Part shown: one piece after another, positions 34,007-36,195 of the stretch
Layout of the letters: each line of letters begins with the position of its first letter
Numbering within the stretch: the first letter of the stretch is position 1
DNA from: Nitrospirota bacterium
GTDB taxonomy: Bacteria; Nitrospirota; Thermodesulfovibrionia; Thermodesulfovibrionales; UBA1546
DNA: 36,195 nt
Reading direction: 5' to 3'
Assembly (NCBI GenBank): GCA_016212165.1
Contig: JACRGY010000044.1
Span: 1 to 36,195 of the forward strand
Notes under the pieces: model-generated
Told to the model about the DNA's origin: nothing
Seen by the model: the letters and a program-made list of their open reading frames with translations, nothing else
Databases searched by the model: none
Program-made: the position numbers and the translations under genes

Positions 34007-34306
34007 CTAATTACCCTTCAGGCTCACAGCCCCTGTCTGAGGGTCGTAGCTGTATTTTGACATATCCATCTCAGCGTGGATTGACTCTTTAATCTCATCC
34101 AGAGACTGAGGATACTTGCCATTGAGCGCATAATATGCCTGAACCGCCTTTCTCACCGCATCGAGGTTTGCTGTCGCTCCTGCCTGCTGGCCCTTTTTAT
34201 ACGCATCTGTCAGGGAATTTCCGTATTCAGCCACAGGATTTTTGGGCTCTTCCCCGCAGGCGGCAAACATGAATAAGACAAGCGCAGACAAAAATAACAC
34301 CTTCAT
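34007..34306 (-). CDS. Small lipoprotein with GspG-like pilin domain
   Basis: A 99-residue protein. The signal peptide MKVLFLSALVLFMFAAC gives Cys17 as the lipid site. The mature part has LDAVRKAVQAYYALNGKYPQ followed by YSYDPQTGAVSL, the pattern of the globular part of GspG/PilA-type major pseudopilins. The hydrophobic pilin helix is missing and replaced by the lipid anchor. It is convergent with the DUF11 gene, with only 2 bp between the two stops, and close to the minor-pilin cluster. A role at the pilus or secretion machine is inferred only from fold and place. Confidence 0.7.
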   Translation of the reverse strand: MKVLFLSALVLFMFAACGEEPKNPVAEYGNSLTDAYKKGQQAGATANLDAVRKAVQAYYALNGKYPQSLDEIKESIHAEMDMSKYSYDPQTGAVSLKGN

Positions 34307-34312
34307 GAAACT

Positions 34313-34347
34313 ATCTTATCACAAATTAAGCGTTAATCCTGTAAAAT
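34313..34347. promoter_or_regulatory. Divergent -10 elements of the lipoprotein and EamA genes
   Basis: On the minus strand TG-A-TAAGAT (34313-34321) is an extended -10 ending 6 bp before the lipoprotein ATG. On the plus strand TAAAAT (34342-34347) ends 5 bp before the EamA GTG. No -35 or Shine-Dalgarno is clear for either. The whole divergent gap is 46 bp. Confidence 0.4.
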
Positions 34348-34352
34348 AATCC

Positions 34353-35222
34353 GTGTGGGTAATATTTGCATTAATCTCCGCATTCACTCTCGCAACAAGC
34401 GATGCGCTTACAAAGAAGGCGCTCAGAGACAGCAATGAATATCTTGCTGCATGGTTCAGGCTTTTCTTTTCTCTGCCACTTTTAGTAGTTATCCTGCTTT
34501 TTATTCCAATGCCTCAACTGGACAAAGAGTTTTTCAGTGCCTTTTTCATAGCCCTGCCGGTTGAGATAATAACAATAATCCTTTATATAAAGGCCCTGAA
34601 GGTTTCTCCCATGAGCCTTACCCTTCCCTTCCTTGCATTAACACCTGTGTTTTTAATTTTCATTTCCTATTTCATAGTCGGGGAAAAAGTATCCTTTTGG
34701 GGAGGCATGGGCATTTTCCTGATAGCGGCAGGGAGCTATATATTAAATATCAGCGAGATAAAGAAGGGTTTTTTTGAACCATTTAAGGCTGTAACAAAGG
34801 AAAAGGGTTCTGTATTTATGATATGTGTTGCCCTGCTCTACAGCTTTACAGCATCATTCGGAAAAAAGGCAATAGAACATTCTTCGCCTTTATTTTTTGC
34901 AGTAACCTATTTCATAGCCCTGACTGTTTTGTTTGCGCCGATAGCTTTCTGGATGGCAAGGAATGACTTAAAAAATTTTATAAGGGAAAGACAATTCAGG
35001 GGATTGTTCCTGCCGGGTATTTTTTATGCTGTTATGGCTAGCTCACATATGCTGGCAATGAAACTTACTAAAGTGGCTTATATGATATCCTTGAAGAGGC
35101 TGAGCCTGATTATAGGGATAATGTACGGCTACTTCCTTTTTAAAGAAGAGAACATAAGGGAAAGGCTTCTCGGCGCAATACTAATGTTTATTGGTTTTGT
35201 GATAGTTGTAACGGCATCATGA
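34353..35222 (+). CDS. EamA/DMT-family transporter
   Basis: A 289-residue inner-membrane protein with about ten hydrophobic helices in two tandem EamA halves. The first half is ~1-130 (ALISAFTLATSDALTKKAL...) and the second ~148-289 (FMICVALLYSFTASFGKKAIEHS... LLGAILMFIGFVIVVTAS). Members export or import small metabolites; the substrate cannot be told. It starts with GTG. Stand-alone gene, with a dRS3-like element downstream. Confidence 0.85.
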   Translation: MWVIFALISAFTLATSDALTKKALRDSNEYLAAWFRLFFSLPLLVVILLFIPMPQLDKEFFSAFFIALPVEIITIILYIKALKVSPMSLTLPFLALTPVFLIFISYFIVGEKVSFWGGMGIFLIAAGSYILNISEIKKGFFEPFKAVTKEKGSVFMICVALLYSFTASFGKKAIEHSSPLFFAVTYFIALTVLFAPIAFWMARNDLKNFIRERQFRGLFLPGIFYAVMASSHMLAMKLTKVAYMISLKRLSLIIGIMYGYFLFKEENIRERLLGAILMFIGFVIVVTAS

Positions 35223-35297
35223 CAAGTAAATGATTCAGCCTATCTAAGACAAAGCATACGATAGAATGAAATTGCTGTCATTACTGAACTGACTTTT

Positions 35298-35373
35298 TGT
35301 CATTCCCGCGAAAGCGGGAATCCAGAAGCATCATCAAAAAATAACTGGATTCCGTGTCAAGCACGGAATGACA
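35298..35373. repeat. Complete dRS3-like element between the EamA gene and rpmA
   Basis: Left half 35298-35325 has ATTCCC-GCGAAAGC-GGGAAT. Right half 35345-35373 has attccgtgtcaagcacggaat. The spacer is 19 bp. Outer arms tgtcattcc / ggaatgaca are inverted. It is the clearest empty copy and serves as the reference for the others. Confidence 0.9.
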
Positions 35374-35397
35374 GAATAGGGGAATTTAGCCTAAGAA

Positions 35398-35670
35398 CTA
35401 GACCGCTGCTGTCTCTGCTACAGGATATACACTAATCTTAAGAGTATCGCGGTTCTTTCTCTCGAAAGCAACTTTCCCGTCAATCATGGCAAAAAGCGTG
35501 TCATCAGTGCCTTTGCCAACATTCTGGCCGGGGTGAAATTTCGTGCCTCTCTGTCTTACAATTATATTGCCTGCGCGTACAACCTGCCCGCCGAATATTT
35601 TAACGCCAAGGCGCTGCGCCTCGCTGTCACGGCCATTTCTTGAACTTCCTACGCCTTTTTTATGTGCCAT
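35398..35670 (-). CDS. rpmA: 50S ribosomal protein L27
   Basis: A 90-residue L27. [22 protein letters not shown] is diagnostic, and the N-terminal tail reaches the peptidyl-transferase centre. It starts directly with MAHKKG and so needs no Prp-type cleavage. The downstream obg gene common in this operon is not present; a repeat element and the EamA gene follow instead. It is separated from rplU by 1 bp. Confidence 0.98.
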   Translation of the reverse strand: MAHKKGVGSSRNGRDSEAQRLGVKIFGGQVVRAGNIIVRQRGTKFHPGQNVGKGTDDTLFAMIDGKVAFERKNRDTLKISVYPVAETAAV

Positions 35671-35671
35671 C

Positions 35672-35989
35672 TTATCCTCCGACCACTATATCTTTTATCT
35701 TCAATGTAGTATATTGCTGCCTGTGCCCGTTGGTCTTTCTGTAGACCTTTCTCGGCCTCTGTTTGTGGATGATAACCTTTTTCCCCTTTCCGGAACCAAC
35801 AACCTCTGCCTTAACCTCAGAGCCTTTAATATACGGCGTTCCGGTTATGTTCTTGTCATCCGTGACTATTGCAAGCACCTTATCCAGTGTGACAGCAGCG
35901 CCTGTCTCTGCAGGCAACTTTTCTACATTTATATTGCCTCCTGCAATGACCTTATACTGCTTTCCGCCTGTTTCTATAATCGCATACAT
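35672..35989 (-). CDS. rplU: 50S ribosomal protein L21
   Basis: A 105-residue L21 beginning [14 protein letters not shown] and ending with the RNA-binding [27 protein letters not shown] lies upstream of the ATG. A promoter (TTGACT-N18-TTTAAT) is visible on the minus strand at 36019-36048. rpmA follows in the same transcript. Confidence 0.98.
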   Translation of the reverse strand: MYAIIETGGKQYKVIAGGNINVEKLPAETGAAVTLDKVLAIVTDDKNITGTPYIKGSEVKAEVVGSGKGKKVIIHKQRPRKVYRKTNGHRQQYTTLKIKDIVVGG

Positions 35990-36018
35990 AATTAATTTCC
36001 CTCCAAAGTGTAATGTTA

Positions 36019-36048
36019 ATTAAACACTATTTTTCATTAAAAAGTCAA
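36019..36048 (-). promoter_or_regulatory. Sigma-70-type promoter of rplU-rpmA
   Basis: TTGACT (36043-36048) and TTTAAT (36019-36024) on the minus strand have an 18-bp spacer. The expected start point near 36012 leaves a short leader with GGAGGG. Confidence 0.65.
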
Positions 36049-36174
36049 GAGATGCCAGGAATCACAGTAGCTGGAAAAGTTACGATACATATGCGACATT
36101 AGGGAGTAATGGACCATTATGCACGTGCATACTCAATTTTTAGTAGGATACGAGGCTACAGGAGGTATCAGAAG

Positions 36175-36195
36175 ATGCTTTCAAGCCTCAGGAAA
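36175..36195 (+). CDS. 5' end of a plus-strand gene leaving the window
   Basis: An ATG at 36175 is preceded by ACAGGAGG with 9 bp spacing and reads MLSSLRK to the window end. The frame cannot be followed further. Upstream, a perfect 12-bp palindrome ATGCACGTGCAT (36119-36130) could be a regulatory site. Too short to identify. Confidence 0.35.

Noticed and set aside
35298-35373. Simple bidirectional terminator between the EamA gene and rpmA
   Set aside because: The hairpins lack a T-run on the exit side and the same element occurs inside coding sequences, so it is better described as a dispersed repeat.

Overview
The window is a bacterial chromosome segment of moderate, slightly AT-leaning composition. 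It carries Gram-negative envelope genes (lpxC, several lipoproteins), an NtrC-type sigma-54 activator, a type IV minor-pilin cluster, the indirect Gln-tRNA pathway (gatC) and abundant short dispersed repeats. Together these suggest a deep-branching Gram-negative lineage, most likely a Nitrospirota (Thermodesulfovibrionia-like) or deltaproteobacterium-like organism. This placement is inference from gene content and protein flavour; no search was run.

Layout. Positions 1-11368 are almost entirely minus-strand: panD, gatC, a PcrA/UvrD helicase, the amino-sugar genes glmS and glmU, a DUF502 membrane protein, yebC, a TPR-like lipoprotein coupled to an orphan NtrC-family regulator, and an MTAP/MTIP-type nucleoside phosphorylase. 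Positions 11457-13838 are plus-strand: tldD, then lpxC behind a textbook sigma-54 promoter. Positions 13918-17764 return to minus: a terminator, a 14-residue Lys/Ala peptide, a winged-helix regulator with a degenerate nucleotidyltransferase domain, a BamE-like lipoprotein and a fabF-acpP-fabG fatty-acid cluster. Positions 17980-27868 are a plus-strand housekeeping run: galU, lon (interrupted by an in-frame amber codon near its 3' end), thiL, DUF2062, rimO, an M50 protease, rplI, dnaB and a Memo-family gene. Positions 27869-35400 look accessory: a GIY-YIG nuclease gene nested inside a palindromic repeat, tRNA-Asp and tRNA-Val, four prepilin-like genes, a large mosaic secreted protein with a DUF11-like repeat, a pilin-like lipoprotein and an EamA transporter. 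The window ends with rpmA and rplU (minus) and the first codons of a plus-strand gene.

The most notable theme is repetitive DNA. (i) A palindromic repeat family whose hairpin matches the ATTCCC-N8-GGGAAT pattern known from Neisseria dRS3 occurs six times. One copy is split around a complete GIY-YIG endonuclease gene. (ii) Short tandem arrays with periods of 7, 8 or 9 bp occur between genes and also inside rimO, thiL and a pilV-like gene. (iii) Three consecutive prepilin genes carry translated repeat DNA in the leader peptide that prepilin peptidase should remove, and a lipoprotein has repeats in front of its signal peptide. Repeats therefore appear to accumulate where the protein product tolerates them.

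A second theme is genes without a visible Shine-Dalgarno but with a promoter placed only a few bases before the start codon (lpxC, the 14633 regulator, the 34306 lipoprotein, possibly galU and the GIY-YIG gene). This suggests leaderless or near-leaderless transcripts.
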